A stretch of 27,893 nucleotides of DNA, taken from Cyanobacteria bacterium UBA4641 (GTDB lineage: Bacteria > Cyanobacteriota > Vampirovibrionia > Gastranaerophilales > Gastranaerophilaceae). Below the pieces are notes generated by a model. It searched no databases and was not told the origin of the DNA. It saw only the letters and a program-made list of their open reading frames with translations. The stretch covers positions 43,503 through 71,395 of the forward strand of contig DHMN01000026.1 of the NCBI GenBank assembly GCA_002405805.1. The letters are read 5' to 3'. The stretch's first letter is position 1. Each line of letters begins with the position of its first letter. A program made the position numbers and the translations under genes. Positions 8,556-16,368 of the stretch are shown one piece after another.

Positions 8556-9738
8556 TAAATTCAGTCCTTATTCTTTTAATTCTTTGTTTTGAAATGTTTA
8601 ATAAAATTCCAACCATTGCAAGAGATACGATAATAGATGTACCACCATAACTGATGAACGGTAATGTTACACCTGTTACAGGAAGCAATGAACTTGCTAC
8701 AGACATATTCAAAAATGCCTGAAATCCGAAAATAAATGTTATACCGATTGCTAAAAGTTTTCCATACATATCAGGACAACGTTTTGATATTCTCAAACCT
8801 CTATGAACCAATGCCACAAATAGACCGATAATAAAGAAACAGCCTAAAAATCCAAATTCTTCTGCAATGATTGCAAAAATAAAGTCGGTGTGACATTCAG
8901 GTAAATACGCAAGTTTTTGAATTGAACCGCCATATCCTGCCCCACTTAATCCGCCTGATGCGAAAGCAATCAATGATTGAATGATGTTGTAACCTTTGCC
9001 AAGTGCATCACTTCCTGGATTTAACCAAACGGTAATTCTATCCATCTGATAACCGTGCAACAGTTTAGGCAGCATTGTTAATACTCCTAAACCCATAACA
9101 CCTGCACCTGCATAAATCGGCAACCAAGGACCTCGCCCTGCGATATACAATACAAGAGTTGTCATAGTCAGAATGATTGCCATACTCAAGTTTGGTTGTT
9201 TCAAAATCAACAATAAAATTACAGCCATTGGAATAATTGTTGATGTCATGTTTTTTAGGAATGTATTTAAGTCAATTTTGTCTTTAAACATTGTTGCAAT
9301 GAGCATACAGAATAACGGTTTTGCAAGTTCAGACGGTTGCAACTGCATGAAACCTAAGTTTATCCATCTTTTTGCACCGTTGATTGTTACGCCAAGCGGA
9401 GTAAATTGCAAAATGAATAATAGAACAATAACTGTCCACATAAAATTTTTATTATAGTGTTCAAGTTTTTTATAATCAAAATGAGCAAAAAATCCCATTG
9501 CAAAAAATCCGACACCTGCATAAATCATTTGCTTAACAAGGAATGTTGCAAGATTAGCCCCTTCTCTCAAACATTTTGGAGCCGTTGCCGAAAAAATTGC
9601 CAAAAATCCGATGATAACCAAAAACGCAACGACAATCATCAATGTCTTGTCAGGAGGAGACAGAATTACACCTGAATTATTGCGTTCTTTTCTTTCTCGC
9701 CTTTGTCTTTTTGGGGATTTATACTCGCGATAAGACAT
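8548..9738 (-). CDS. ftsW: SEDS-family peptidoglycan polymerase FtsW
   Basis: Multi-pass membrane glycosyltransferase that polymerises lipid II at the septum together with its partner class B PBP. The protein has a basic cytoplasmic tail (SPKRQRRERKER) and about ten hydrophobic segments. SEDS hallmarks are KRWINLGFMQLQPSELAKP, CHTDFIFAIIAEEFGFLG and, near the end, VTGVTLPFISYGGTS. The start at 9738 (MSYREYKS, 396 residues) limits overlap with murD to 20 bases, with GAGGAG 15 bases upstream. Alternative starts at 9768 (MNKEEMF) and further upstream at 9834 cannot be excluded. FtsW is favoured over RodA because of the position between murD and murG. Confidence 0.95.
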   Translation of the reverse strand: MSYREYKSPKRQRRERKERNNSGVILSPPDKTLMIVVAFLVIIGFLAIFSATAPKCLREGANLATFLVKQMIYAGVGFFAMGFFAHFDYKKLEHYNKNFMWTVIVLLFILQFTPLGVTINGAKRWINLGFMQLQPSELAKPLFCMLIATMFKDKIDLNTFLKNMTSTIIPMAVILLLILKQPNLSMAIILTMTTLVLYIAGRGPWLPIYAGAGVMGLGVLTMLPKLLHGYQMDRITVWLNPGSDALGKGYNIIQSLIAFASGGLSGAGYGGSIQKLAYLPECHTDFIFAIIAEEFGFLGCFFIIGLFVALVHRGLRISKRCPDMYGKLLAIGITFIFGFQAFLNMSVASSLLPVTGVTLPFISYGGTSIIVSLAMVGILLNISKQRIKRIRTEFNG

Positions 9739-11062
9739 ATTCTCTGAAAACATCTCCTCTTTGTTCATAACCTGTAAACATATCAAAACTTGCACATGCC
9801 GGTGATAACAACACCACATCAGGATGAAGTTCAATGCATTTATCTATCGCACTTTGCATTGTTTTTTCTCTGATAATATTATCAAAGCCGTTTTTCTTTA
9901 AATTTTCTTCAAAACGTTCGGTAGCCTCACCTATTAGTACAACGGTTTTAATATGTTTTTTTACTGAATCGCAAAATTCTGTTAAATCTGTGTTTTTATC
10001 TCTTCCGCCTGCAATTAGTGCAACATCAACATTGTTAAATGAATTTATCGCAACGATTGCAGCCTCCGGATTTGTTGCTTTTGAATCGTTATAATAAGTT
10101 ATACCGTCTTTTGATATGATTTTTTCTAATCTGTGCGCAGGTGCTTTAAAATCCATGATTGCTTGCTTAATTGTCGCATTATCAATTCCTGTTAATTTAG
10201 CACAAATAATTGCGCACATAATATTTTGGTAATTGTGTTCTCCAAGCAACGGACACTCAGAAAGTTTTATAATTTTTTCTTCGACTCCGCCTTTTTTAAA
10301 TATTATTTCATCGTTTTTTTCATAACAACAATTGTTTCCAATATAACCTGCGAACATAAAGACTTCGCCCTGTGCTTGTTTTGAAAATTTCAAAAGCCTT
10401 TCATCTTTGGCATTTAGTACGCTGTATTTAGGTGCTTGAGGTTTTAAGAAAACTCTTGCTTTTGCTTTGAAATAATTTTCAAGTCCTTGGTGCCAATCAA
10501 TATGGTCAGGTGTAAAGTTTGTCCAAACTGAAATAAAAGGTTTTAAGGAGGTGCTCATTTCAAGTTGAAAAGAACTTGCCTCACATACAAAGTAGTCCAA
10601 ATTTTCATCTGCAATATTGCAAGGCGGTTGACCTATGTTACCACAAGCTTTTACGTTCAATTTTCTAGCTAAAATATGCTCTGTCAAAGCTGTGGTCGTT
10701 GTTTTACCGTTAGTTCCAGTGATAATAATAAATGGAATATCACATTCTCTATAAGCAAGCTCTAATTCAGAAATTACAGGAATATTTTGTTTTCTGATTC
10801 GTTGAATAATTTCACTATGAGGCGGAATCCCCGGACTTGTTACAACTAAGTCCGCATTGTTGATAAATTCGTCAGAATGAGCGCCGTATTCAACATTTAT
10901 ACCCAAGTTTTTTAATTCATCAACTTTATATAAATTCTCAGGTGTAACATCTTTTCCTTCTGTCAAATAAACAACAGCACCGTGTTTTTTAGCAAACTTT
11001 GCAGCTGCAATACCACTTTTTGACAATCCTAATACAAGAACTTTTTTCCCTAATATTCCCAT
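9719..11062 (-). CDS. murD: UDP-N-acetylmuramoylalanine--D-glutamate ligase MurD
   Basis: Cytoplasmic ATP-dependent Mur ligase that adds D-glutamate to UDP-MurNAc-L-Ala. It has 447 residues in three domains: an N-terminal UDP-binding Rossmann-like domain (VLVLGLSKSGIAAAKF), the central ATPase with ITGTNGKTTTT (P-loop Lys120), and the C-terminal domain with HRLEKI and YNDSKATNPEA. Its ATG shares one base with the mraY stop (TAATG), so the two are translationally coupled. Its 3' end overlaps the start of ftsW. Confidence 0.97.
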   Translation of the reverse strand: MGILGKKVLVLGLSKSGIAAAKFAKKHGAVVYLTEGKDVTPENLYKVDELKNLGINVEYGAHSDEFINNADLVVTSPGIPPHSEIIQRIRKQNIPVISELELAYRECDIPFIIITGTNGKTTTTALTEHILARKLNVKACGNIGQPPCNIADENLDYFVCEASSFQLEMSTSLKPFISVWTNFTPDHIDWHQGLENYFKAKARVFLKPQAPKYSVLNAKDERLLKFSKQAQGEVFMFAGYIGNNCCYEKNDEIIFKKGGVEEKIIKLSECPLLGEHNYQNIMCAIICAKLTGIDNATIKQAIMDFKAPAHRLEKIISKDGITYYNDSKATNPEAAIVAINSFNNVDVALIAGGRDKNTDLTEFCDSVKKHIKTVVLIGEATERFEENLKKNGFDNIIREKTMQSAIDKCIELHPDVVLLSPACASFDMFTGYEQRGDVFREYVLSRV

Positions 11063-12042
11063 TATAAAATTCCTTTGCTGAATAATTCAAACAAAACAAC
11101 CGCAATGATTGATAAAATCAAAGATACGATTGAAAATACTACAACAACTTTCTTTTCTTTCCAGCCTAAAAGTTCAAAATGATGGTGAATCGGAGCCATT
11201 TTGAAAACTCTTTTTCCTGTAGTTTTGAAACTTGTAACCTGAATAATTACGGACAACGTTTCCATTACGAAAACTCCGCCGATAAAGATAAGTAAAAATT
11301 CAAATTTACCTAAAACTGCCAATGTCCCAAGCAATCCGCCAATCGCCAAAGAACCAGTGTCGCCCATAAATACTTCAGCTTTAGGTTTGTTAAATTTCAA
11401 AAATCCAAGTAATGCACCGGCTACAGTTGCCGAAATTATCGCAAGTTCAGTTTCGCCAAGTGACATAGAAATCAAAGCACAAGCCACAAATGCAGGAACA
11501 CCGCAACCTGCAGCCAATCCGTCAAGTCCGTCGGTTAAATTGTAGGCATTTGATGCGCCTGTGATAATAAATATTGCAAATAGCGGATAAAACCATTTCA
11601 AATCCAATACAATACTTCCTATAGAAAAAGTGCAAGCACTTGGGTTAGTCGTAATTAAAAATATTGTAGGTAATAGCGCGATAGCGATTTGTCTTAGCAA
11701 TTTGCCGCGAGGAGTCAATCCGTCATTACCTTTGCCTTTTATTTTTATATAATCATCTTGAAATCCTGCAAAAGTGTAAAATGCAAGAGTGATAATAGTT
11801 ATCAATGCAGTTGTTGTCATTTTTTGAGCCAATAACAATGTTGTTACGGATGCCAAAATAATTGCAACAATAATAAAAACACCACCTGTAGTTGGTGTGC
11901 CTTGCTTCTTTGCGTGAGTTTCAGGCGCAAGTTCTTTTACATATTGGCCAATCATTTTTTTCTTTAACATATCAATATATGGAACGCCGAAAAGCATACA
12001 CAAAACCATTCCGAGCAAAAATGCTATGGTAATCATTATCAT
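11062..12042 (-). CDS. mraY: Phospho-MurNAc-pentapeptide transferase MraY
   Basis: Integral membrane enzyme that moves phospho-MurNAc-pentapeptide onto undecaprenyl phosphate to give lipid I. The 326-residue product has about ten hydrophobic segments and the family motifs in order: THAKKQGTPTTGG (43-55), FQDDYIK (catalytic Asp pair at 96-97), NAYNLTDGLDGLAAG, FMGDTGSLAIGG and APIHHHFELLGW. AGAGGG, 10 bases upstream, supports the ATG at 12042 over a second ATG two codons later. It starts 2 bases after murF stops and ends on the murD start codon, so it is clearly part of the operon. Confidence 0.98.
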   Translation of the reverse strand: MIMITIAFLLGMVLCMLFGVPYIDMLKKKMIGQYVKELAPETHAKKQGTPTTGGVFIIVAIILASVTTLLLAQKMTTTALITIITLAFYTFAGFQDDYIKIKGKGNDGLTPRGKLLRQIAIALLPTIFLITTNPSACTFSIGSIVLDLKWFYPLFAIFIITGASNAYNLTDGLDGLAAGCGVPAFVACALISMSLGETELAIISATVAGALLGFLKFNKPKAEVFMGDTGSLAIGGLLGTLAVLGKFEFLLIFIGGVFVMETLSVIIQVTSFKTTGKRVFKMAPIHHHFELLGWKEKKVVVVFSIVSLILSIIAVVLFELFSKGIL

Positions 12043-12044
12043 AT

Positions 12045-13382
12045 TTATATATCCCTCTTTTTAATCTCTTCTAAAATCTGCTCAAACTTCATTGAACGTG
12101 AAGCCTTCAAAAATATTGTATTACTCTTATTCAAATTTTCAAGAATGTAACAAGCAACATCTTCATTATTATCAAAACTCTTTACGTCAAATCCATAATT
12201 GGAGAGCACTTCGCCTATTTTTTTAGCTAAATTACCGACAGTTAAATACTTAACTTTTTTATTCTGTTTTGCTAAAAATTCCCCGACTTGCTTGTGGTAT
12301 TCAACTTCATTTTCACCAAGTTCACCCATATTGCCTAAAACAACCACTGGATTTTCGTACAAATCAACAAAAGTCTTAACGGATGCTTTCATTGACTCAG
12401 GGTTTGCGTTGTAGCTGTCGTTTATAAACCTGAAACCGCCCACAATCTCTTCTTCCCAGCGCTTTTCTATTGGATGATATGAGGCTAAACCTTTAGCTAT
12501 TTCACTTGGTGTCATTCCGATTTTTAAGCCTAATTCTATAGCTGAAAGTGAATTTTCTATATTATATTCGCCTTCAACGTTAAGTTCGTAGATATTACCT
12601 TTATATTCAAATTTTGAATAAGATTTTGATGAGTCTAAAATCTTAACATTTTTTATTGAATAATAAATTTTTTCGCCGTCAAATTTTACGTGTTTTTTAA
12701 TAATATCTTGGTCTAAAGCGATAAATGTGCCATCCGCTTTCAAGCCTGATGTAATTTCGCATTTTGCAATCGCAATATTATCAAGACTGCCAAGTCTGCC
12801 TACATGAGCAGAACCTGAATTTGTAATGATTGCATAATCAGGTTCTAAATGAGTTGAAATTAGCTCAATTTCGCCTAATCCTCTCATACCCATTTCAACA
12901 ATCAATGCCTCTGTCTCTTGCGTCATTCCTAAAACAGTCTGACAAAAACCTATTTCATTGTTGTGGTTAGAAAAAGTTTTTTGCGTTTTAAATTTTTGAG
13001 ACAAAACCGAATATACCATTTCTTTTGTAGTCGTTTTGCCTGAACTTCCGGTAATTGCAACGGTTATAGGATTAATTCTGTTTCGATACAGTTTAGCAAG
13101 GTTCAAATACCCTTCTTTTGTATCAGAAACTTTTAATGCTAATTTTGCTCCGTCAAAAATTTTATCACCGGTTGTAAAATATCCGACAGCACCTGATTCA
13201 ATGGCTTTATCAATGAATTTTTCTCCATCAAAAGTTTCTCCTTTTAATGGCAAATAAATATCACCTTTTTGAATTGTTCTTGTGTCTGTTGAAATATTAA
13301 AAGACACATTATCGTCAATATCAGTGCATTTTAATACAGTTGCACCAGTTCCCTCTATCAAATCTTCCCTACTAAACATCAT
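12045..13382 (-). CDS. murF: UDP-MurNAc-tripeptide--D-alanyl-D-alanine ligase MurF
   Basis: Adds D-Ala-D-Ala to the UDP-MurNAc tripeptide, the last cytoplasmic precursor step. The 445-residue protein has the MurF N-terminal domain (STDTRTIQKGDIYLPLKGE), the ATPase P-loop ITGSSGKTTTKEM (Lys116), the downstream NHNNEIGFCQTVLG and the C-terminal motif FINDSYNANPESM. It is the first gene of the five-gene peptidoglycan operon; murE, murC and the ftsQAZ genes usual in dcw clusters are not adjacent. No Shine-Dalgarno is visible before the ATG, and a -10-like TATCAT ends only 6 bases upstream, which suggests a leaderless or very short-leader mRNA. Confidence 0.97.
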   Translation of the reverse strand: MMFSREDLIEGTGATVLKCTDIDDNVSFNISTDTRTIQKGDIYLPLKGETFDGEKFIDKAIESGAVGYFTTGDKIFDGAKLALKVSDTKEGYLNLAKLYRNRINPITVAITGSSGKTTTKEMVYSVLSQKFKTQKTFSNHNNEIGFCQTVLGMTQETEALIVEMGMRGLGEIELISTHLEPDYAIITNSGSAHVGRLGSLDNIAIAKCEITSGLKADGTFIALDQDIIKKHVKFDGEKIYYSIKNVKILDSSKSYSKFEYKGNIYELNVEGEYNIENSLSAIELGLKIGMTPSEIAKGLASYHPIEKRWEEEIVGGFRFINDSYNANPESMKASVKTFVDLYENPVVVLGNMGELGENEVEYHKQVGEFLAKQNKKVKYLTVGNLAKKIGEVLSNYGFDVKSFDNNEDVACYILENLNKSNTIFLKASRSMKFEQILEEIKKRDI

Positions 13383-13388
13383 AAATCA

Positions 13389-13417
13389 ATGATACCCCAA
13401 ACAAATTCGTGGAACAA
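13389..13417 (-). promoter_or_regulatory. Possible murF operon promoter
   Basis: On the minus strand TTGTTC (13412-13417) and TATCAT (13389-13394) are separated by 17 bases. The -10 ends 6 bases before the murF ATG, so transcription would start at or beside the start codon. It shares the intergenic region with the divergent rplU promoter. Confidence 0.4.
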
Positions 13418-13442
13418 CAACGTTAATAAATATTAAAACTGC

Positions 13443-13471
13443 TTGACAACAATTTAGGACTGGGTGATAAT
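13443..13471 (+). promoter_or_regulatory. Housekeeping promoter of rplU-rpmA
   Basis: Consensus TTGACA at 13443-13448, a 17-base spacer and GATAAT at 13466-13471. Transcription would start near 13478, giving a leader of about 75 bases before rplU. It serves as a contrast to the ATACTTTATA promoters elsewhere in the window. Confidence 0.8.
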
Positions 13472-13551
13472 GGGTATACGTGAATACTCGGGTCAATCGT
13501 CTATAAAACCTTATAAACAGGTTACGAAACCCAAAATGAAAGGAAGAAAAC

Positions 13552-13902
13552 ATGTACGCAATAGTCGAAACAGGCGGAAAACAGTATCAACTAGAAGAAG
13601 GTCGTTACGTTGATATCGAATTACTTGAAGGCGAAAAAGATTCAAAAGTAGTTTTTGATAAAATCGTTATGATTGTAAACGGCAAAAAATCAAAAGTTGG
13701 TCAACCTTATGTAGCAGGCGCTTCAGTAGAAGGCAAAATCATGTTACATGACAAAGCTAAAAAGGTTATCGTTTACAAACAAAGACCTAAAAAAGGTTAC
13801 AGAAAAAAACAAGGTCACAGACAAGGTTTTACAAGAGTTATGATTTCAAAAATCAGAACTTCAGCTAAAAAATCTGCTGCAACAGAAGCAGCTGCTGAAT
13901 AA
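13552..13902 (+). CDS. rplU: 50S ribosomal protein bL21
   Basis: Large-subunit protein that binds 23S rRNA. The 116-residue product begins MYAIVETGGKQYQLEEG, the standard bL21 start. It carries the C-terminal signature KRPKKGYRKKQGHRQ-type stretch (here QRPKKGYRKKQGHRQ) and ends in an Ala/Lys-rich tail slightly longer than usual. AAGGAAG lies before the ATG. It is followed by rpmA after 57 bases, the usual pairing; no gene for the Firmicutes L27 protease Prp lies between them. Confidence 0.98.
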   Translation: MYAIVETGGKQYQLEEGRYVDIELLEGEKDSKVVFDKIVMIVNGKKSKVGQPYVAGASVEGKIMLHDKAKKVIVYKQRPKKGYRKKQGHRQGFTRVMISKIRTSAKKSAATEAAAE

Positions 13903-13959
13903 TTCCTGAACTTGTATCAGGAAAAGCGTAGTAAGTAATACAACAAAGGAGAAATAAAA

Positions 13960-14217
13960 ATGGCACATAAGAAAGGTATGGGGTCTACCCGTAACGGCCG
14001 TGACTCCGAAGCTAAGCGTTTAGGCGTTAAGAAATTCGGCGGCGAAGCTGTTAAAGCTGGTAACATCCTTGTTCGTCAAAGAGGAACAAAAATTCACCCA
14101 GGAAACAATGTAGGTATCGGTTCAGATGATACATTATTCGCATTGATTGATGGTACAGTTAAATTTGAACCACACAGACGTGATAGAAAGCAAGTTAGCG
14201 TATACGCTGCTCAATAG
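13960..14217 (+). CDS. rpmA: 50S ribosomal protein bL27
   Basis: Large-subunit protein whose N-terminus reaches the peptidyl transferase centre. The 85-residue product starts MAHKKGMGSTRNGRDSEAKR, so it has the plain MAHKKG form with no cleavable N-terminal extension like that of Firmicutes. GTKIHPGNNVGIGSDDTLFA is the conserved core. AAAGGAG precedes the ATG. It shares the rplU promoter and ends at the strong bidirectional terminator at 14241-14275. Confidence 0.98.
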   Translation: MAHKKGMGSTRNGRDSEAKRLGVKKFGGEAVKAGNILVRQRGTKIHPGNNVGIGSDDTLFALIDGTVKFEPHRRDRKQVSVYAAQ

Positions 14218-14240
14218 TTTTTATTGGTTCTAAACAATTA

Positions 14241-14275
14241 AAAAAGAGCCTGACAGATATTGTCAGGCTCTTTTT
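14241..14275. terminator. Bidirectional rho-independent terminator
   Basis: A 15-base perfect stem, AAAAAGAGCCTGACA (14241-14255) with its complement at 14261-14275, encloses a 5-base loop. The flanking A and T runs let it terminate both rpmA and the convergent gene at 14297. Confidence 0.93.
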
Positions 14276-14296
14276 ATTTACTAGTTTCCGTCCTTT

Positions 14297-14659
14297 TTAA
14301 ACTTCGCAATACGCATCCTCAGGTTTATCCCAAATGGCATCTAAATGTTTCATATTATTAAATGCTTCATCTGTAGGATTGAACGGTGCGATTTCTTTAT
14401 CATAAGCAGGCAGGTCGAAATTGAATTTTAAAGTTAAAGCTTCAAATCTTGCACTTTCAACACCAAAACCTGTTGGAGAATTTGCAAATCCATAACCGAA
14501 ACTGCTGCCAATTTTAGTATCATTTGCATTGATATTATTTATGCTGATTGCTTTTGTAGTATCTATATGACCGATGCTGTTAAAATTAATACCGTCAACC
14601 ATTGCTCTATCTCCATCTTTGCTTTCTCTATACTTTAATAAAGTATTTTCAAAAGTCAT
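14297..14659 (-). CDS. Hypothetical protein, 120 residues
   Basis: Not recognised. The product starts MTFENTLLKYRESKDGD, is rich in Asn, Phe, Gly and Asp, has no membrane segment and ends WDKPEDAYCEV. The ATG at 14659 lacks a clear Shine-Dalgarno; an in-frame TTG four codons upstream is no better. In favour of a real gene: the stop lies just before a shared bidirectional terminator, and the minus strand has TTGACA (14712-14717), 17 bases, then TAACTT (14689-14694) upstream. A small lineage-specific protein or a decayed gene are both possible. Confidence 0.5.
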   Translation of the reverse strand: MTFENTLLKYRESKDGDRAMVDGINFNSIGHIDTTKAISINNINANDTKIGSSFGYGFANSPTGFGVESARFEALTLKFNFDLPAYDKEIAPFNPTDEAFNNMKHLDAIWDKPEDAYCEV

Positions 14660-14688
14660 TATTTCAGACAAAGGCTTATTTGTTACAA

Positions 14689-14717
14689 AAGTTAATAATT
14701 GGATGGCAAGATGTCAA
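14689..14717 (-). promoter_or_regulatory. Possible promoter of the 14297-14659 gene
   Basis: Minus-strand TTGACA at 14712-14717, a 17-base spacer and TAACTT at 14689-14694. The -35 is perfect and the -10 weak. The predicted start lies about 20 bases before the ATG at 14659. Confidence 0.35.
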
Positions 14718-14730
14718 GCTTAAACAATCA

Positions 14731-14796
14731 TGTCATTACGAGGAACGTTTACTTGCGATGATTACAATGGTTAATACGAAGTGACGTGGTAATCCA
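14731..14796. repeat. Dispersed GTCATTACGAGG-type repeat, interrupted
   Basis: TGTCATTACGAGGA at 14731 and CGAAGTGACGTGGTAATCCA ending near 14796 resemble the two ends of the widespread bacterial intergenic repeat GTCATTGCGAGG...GGCAATCC. Extra sequence sits between them. A second left end, TGTCATTACGAGGAGCA, lies at 14974-14990. The 14660-15350 stretch holds only such repeats and hairpins; I see no gene in it. Confidence 0.5.
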
Positions 14797-14822
14797 CAAG
14801 ATATAGGTCATAACCCCCACCT

Positions 14823-14866
14823 CGAAATCAAAGATTTCGGTCCGCCCACTAGGGGCGGACATTTTG
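14823..14866. repeat. Two tandem hairpins
   Basis: CGAAATC/GATTTCG (14823-14839, loop AAA) is followed immediately by GTCCGCCC/GGGCGGAC (14840-14860, 5-base loop) and ATTTTGTT. The second has the shape of a terminator, but no coding region ends just upstream on either strand, so it is listed as a palindromic repeat. Confidence 0.45.
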
Positions 14867-14905
14867 TTCTGTTTGTAGGTGCAGTTATGTGGTAAAGGTA
14901 AGTAG

Positions 14906-14961
14906 GTCGGCATTGCTATGCCGACAAGATTAATTTGTGGGGACACTTCGTTTTCCCCACA
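14906..14961. repeat. Double-hairpin repeat, copy A (GTCGGCAT plus GTGGGG hairpins)
   Basis: GTCGGCAT/ATGCCGAC with loop TGCT (14906-14925) is followed by ATTAATTTGTGGGG and a second hairpin, TGTGGGGA/TCCCCACA (14936-14961). The same two hairpins in the same order recur at 15869-15928. Confidence 0.65.
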
Positions 14962-15044
14962 CTATTATCAACATGTCATTACGAGGAGCAGTATTTTACA
15001 AATATAACAATTGATAAAAAAGAATACTTCTCAAAAAGGTCTAT

Positions 15045-15151
15045 GTCATTCTGAACTTGTTTCAGAATCTTTTTAATAATCAATATCAAGCACATGTAAT
15101 ATTTGTTAAATATCGTTTATGGAAAAGACCCTGAATCAAGTTCAGGGTGAC
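15045..15151. repeat. REPIN-like pair of inverted palindromic units, second copy
   Basis: The unit at 15045-15070 (GTCA, TT, CTGAA, loop, TTCAG, AA, TCT) is followed by an inverted unit at 15126-15151 whose variable pairs are CC/GG. The spacing is larger than in the 2941-3034 pair. Core and loop match that pair, while the variable stem pairs covary. Confidence 0.75.
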
Positions 15152-15270
15152 ATAGTAAGTAAAATTTTTAGTATGACAAATAAGCTGCGAAACTTAGCAT
15201 AAAAGTAAGTGTTATTAAGAAATGTAAATATGAATTTTAAAAAGGCTAAAAGTTAGATATAATGCCTTTA

Positions 15271-15287
15271 TGATATGATATGATATG
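15271..15287. repeat. Short tandem repeat TGATA, about 3.4 copies
   Basis: Three full TGATA units and a partial fourth end just before the -35 region of the 15359 gene. Copy-number change could alter the DNA immediately upstream of that promoter, but the array is short. Confidence 0.6.
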
Positions 15288-15288
15288 G

Positions 15289-15317
15289 TCAATTATCTCC
15301 TTTTTAAATACTTTATA
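15289..15317 (+). promoter_or_regulatory. Shared promoter-like element (copy 2 of 4)
   Basis: CA at 15290-15291 (in TCAATT), 16 bases, then ATACTTTATA at 15308-15317, which is 41 bases before the ATG at 15359. Same architecture as the copies at 1389, 24672 and 26687. Confidence 0.6.
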
Positions 15318-15358
15318 TATCTGTAACACATAAAATTTATTTAAGAAAGGATTTGATT

Positions 15359-15796
15359 ATGGCAGATGATTTTAGTATTTCAAGTTATGGAAAAGGTGAA
15401 TATTTCCCTCAAAATGATAAAGATAAAAAATCCTCTTCGTCATCTCCTACCATAACTCCTGATTCTGTAAAGATTGTAAAAGATGAGCCAAACTACAAAA
15501 AAGGAGAAAATGTTGATATTGCAGAATCTATGGGATTTGTTCGTTCAGAAAAAAATGATAGTTCAAAACTTTACCATCAAAGTATCCTCATAGGTGATTT
15601 TGACATAGAGGAATTTGCTAGAACTAATCAGCACATTACCAAAACTGAAACCAAAAAAGTTGTTAATCTATTTGATTTGTTCCATCATAGAACTACTCAA
15701 ACAAAAGATAAAATAGACTTGTTCGAGAAATCTCCTGTTGAAAAACAGTCTAAGATTGGAGAGAAACTATCTCAAATTTTTAATAAATTAAAGTAA
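15359..15796 (+). CDS. Hypothetical soluble protein, 145 residues
   Basis: Not recognised. The start at 15359 is chosen because AGAAAGG lies 8 bases upstream; a TTG two codons earlier is less likely. The product begins MADDFSISSYGKGEYF. A Ser/Asp/Lys-rich disordered-looking stretch follows (about 20-60), then the more ordered SILIGDFDIEEFARTNQHIT and a Lys-rich helical C-terminus. There is no signal peptide or membrane segment. It stands alone between repeats and is preceded by the shared ATACTTTATA element. The start MADDFSIS faintly resembles MADFGLSI of the 26753 protein, which has the same promoter type. Confidence 0.8.
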   Translation: MADDFSISSYGKGEYFPQNDKDKKSSSSSPTITPDSVKIVKDEPNYKKGENVDIAESMGFVRSEKNDSSKLYHQSILIGDFDIEEFARTNQHITKTETKKVVNLFDLFHHRTTQTKDKIDLFEKSPVEKQSKIGEKLSQIFNKLK

Positions 15797-15868
15797 ATAA
15801 AAACAAATATTGAAACTTTTAATCATAAATATTTCAAAAGGGATAGAATTTAATATTCTGTTCCTTTA

Positions 15869-15928
15869 ATTTCGGCATTGCTATGCCGAAATTATTAATT
15901 TGTGGGTACACTGTGTTTTTCCCCACAC
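15869..15928. repeat. Double-hairpin repeat, copy B
   Basis: ATTTCGGCAT/ATGCCGAAAT with loop TGCT (15869-15892) is followed by TTAATT and TGTGGG/CCCACA (15901-15927). Loop, linker and order match copy A at 14906-14961. The outer stem bases differ in a compensating way: GTC/GAC in copy A, TTC/GAA here. Confidence 0.65.
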
Positions 15929-15995
15929 TACTTTAATGTGGATGGGTTGCTCATACTTCTATATCCACAATTTGCCATAATTGCAATTTAGTCAA

Positions 15996-16250
15996 TTAAA
16001 CAAATTCAACACTACAGCCAAGCGGAATTTCGCTCAGAATGTTTTTTAGGTTTGGGGTAGAGACTTTGTAACGGAAATTTTTAGTATTTTTTTTGCATTT
16101 GCTGTAAGTCGAAATCATCATTATTGCTTTTGTTGCCTCAAACAAATTTAGTTCCGACAAGTCAATAATATCAGCATTTTTTGATTTTAAATCTGACAAA
16201 ATATCTTTGCTGTTGAATTTTGGTGTAGTGATTTTAAAAATTTCTCTCAT
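15996..16250 (-). CDS. Small protein with STAS-like sequence pattern
   Basis: An 84-residue product. The start at 16250 is chosen because AAGGAG lies 4 bases upstream; an in-frame ATG at 16319 has no ribosome binding site. The stretch ADIIDLSELNLFEATKA followed by RYKVSTPNLKNILSEI parallels the LDLS-x-V-x-F-x-D-S-S-G helix and the later strand-helix of STAS domains (anti-sigma factor antagonists). The usual DSSG phosphoserine site is EATK here, so it would not be phosphorylated in the normal way. This is pattern recognition only, and the similarity could be chance. It is divergent from kdsD. Confidence 0.6.
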   Translation of the reverse strand: MREIFKITTPKFNSKDILSDLKSKNADIIDLSELNLFEATKAIMMISTYSKCKKNTKNFRYKVSTPNLKNILSEIPLGCSVEFV

Positions 16251-16368
16251 AATGCTCCTTATTACCTTTTTCGGCAGAATTTCCGCTAAATTCATAAAAG
16301 TTTTGTAAAGATACTTCATTTGTAGGATATTTATTGTATAATTTAATAAGAGTTAAGAGAGGTGGGAT

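Noticed and set aside
14620..14650. AAAATACTTTATT inside the 14297-14659 gene as a fifth shared promoter element
   Set aside because: It lies within the coding start, lacks the final A and has no CA 16 bases upstream.
14840..14866. GTCCGCCC hairpin as a gene terminator
   Set aside because: No coding region ends next to it on either strand.
14906..15928. Double-hairpin repeats as CRISPR repeats or attachment sites
   Set aside because: Only two copies far apart, without regular spacers, integrase or tRNA.
16251..16300. Second sigma-28-like site before the 15996-16250 gene (GCCGAAAA with a weak -35)
   Set aside because: The -35 matches only about 5 of 8 consensus positions and the leader would be about 10 bases, too short for its ribosome binding site.
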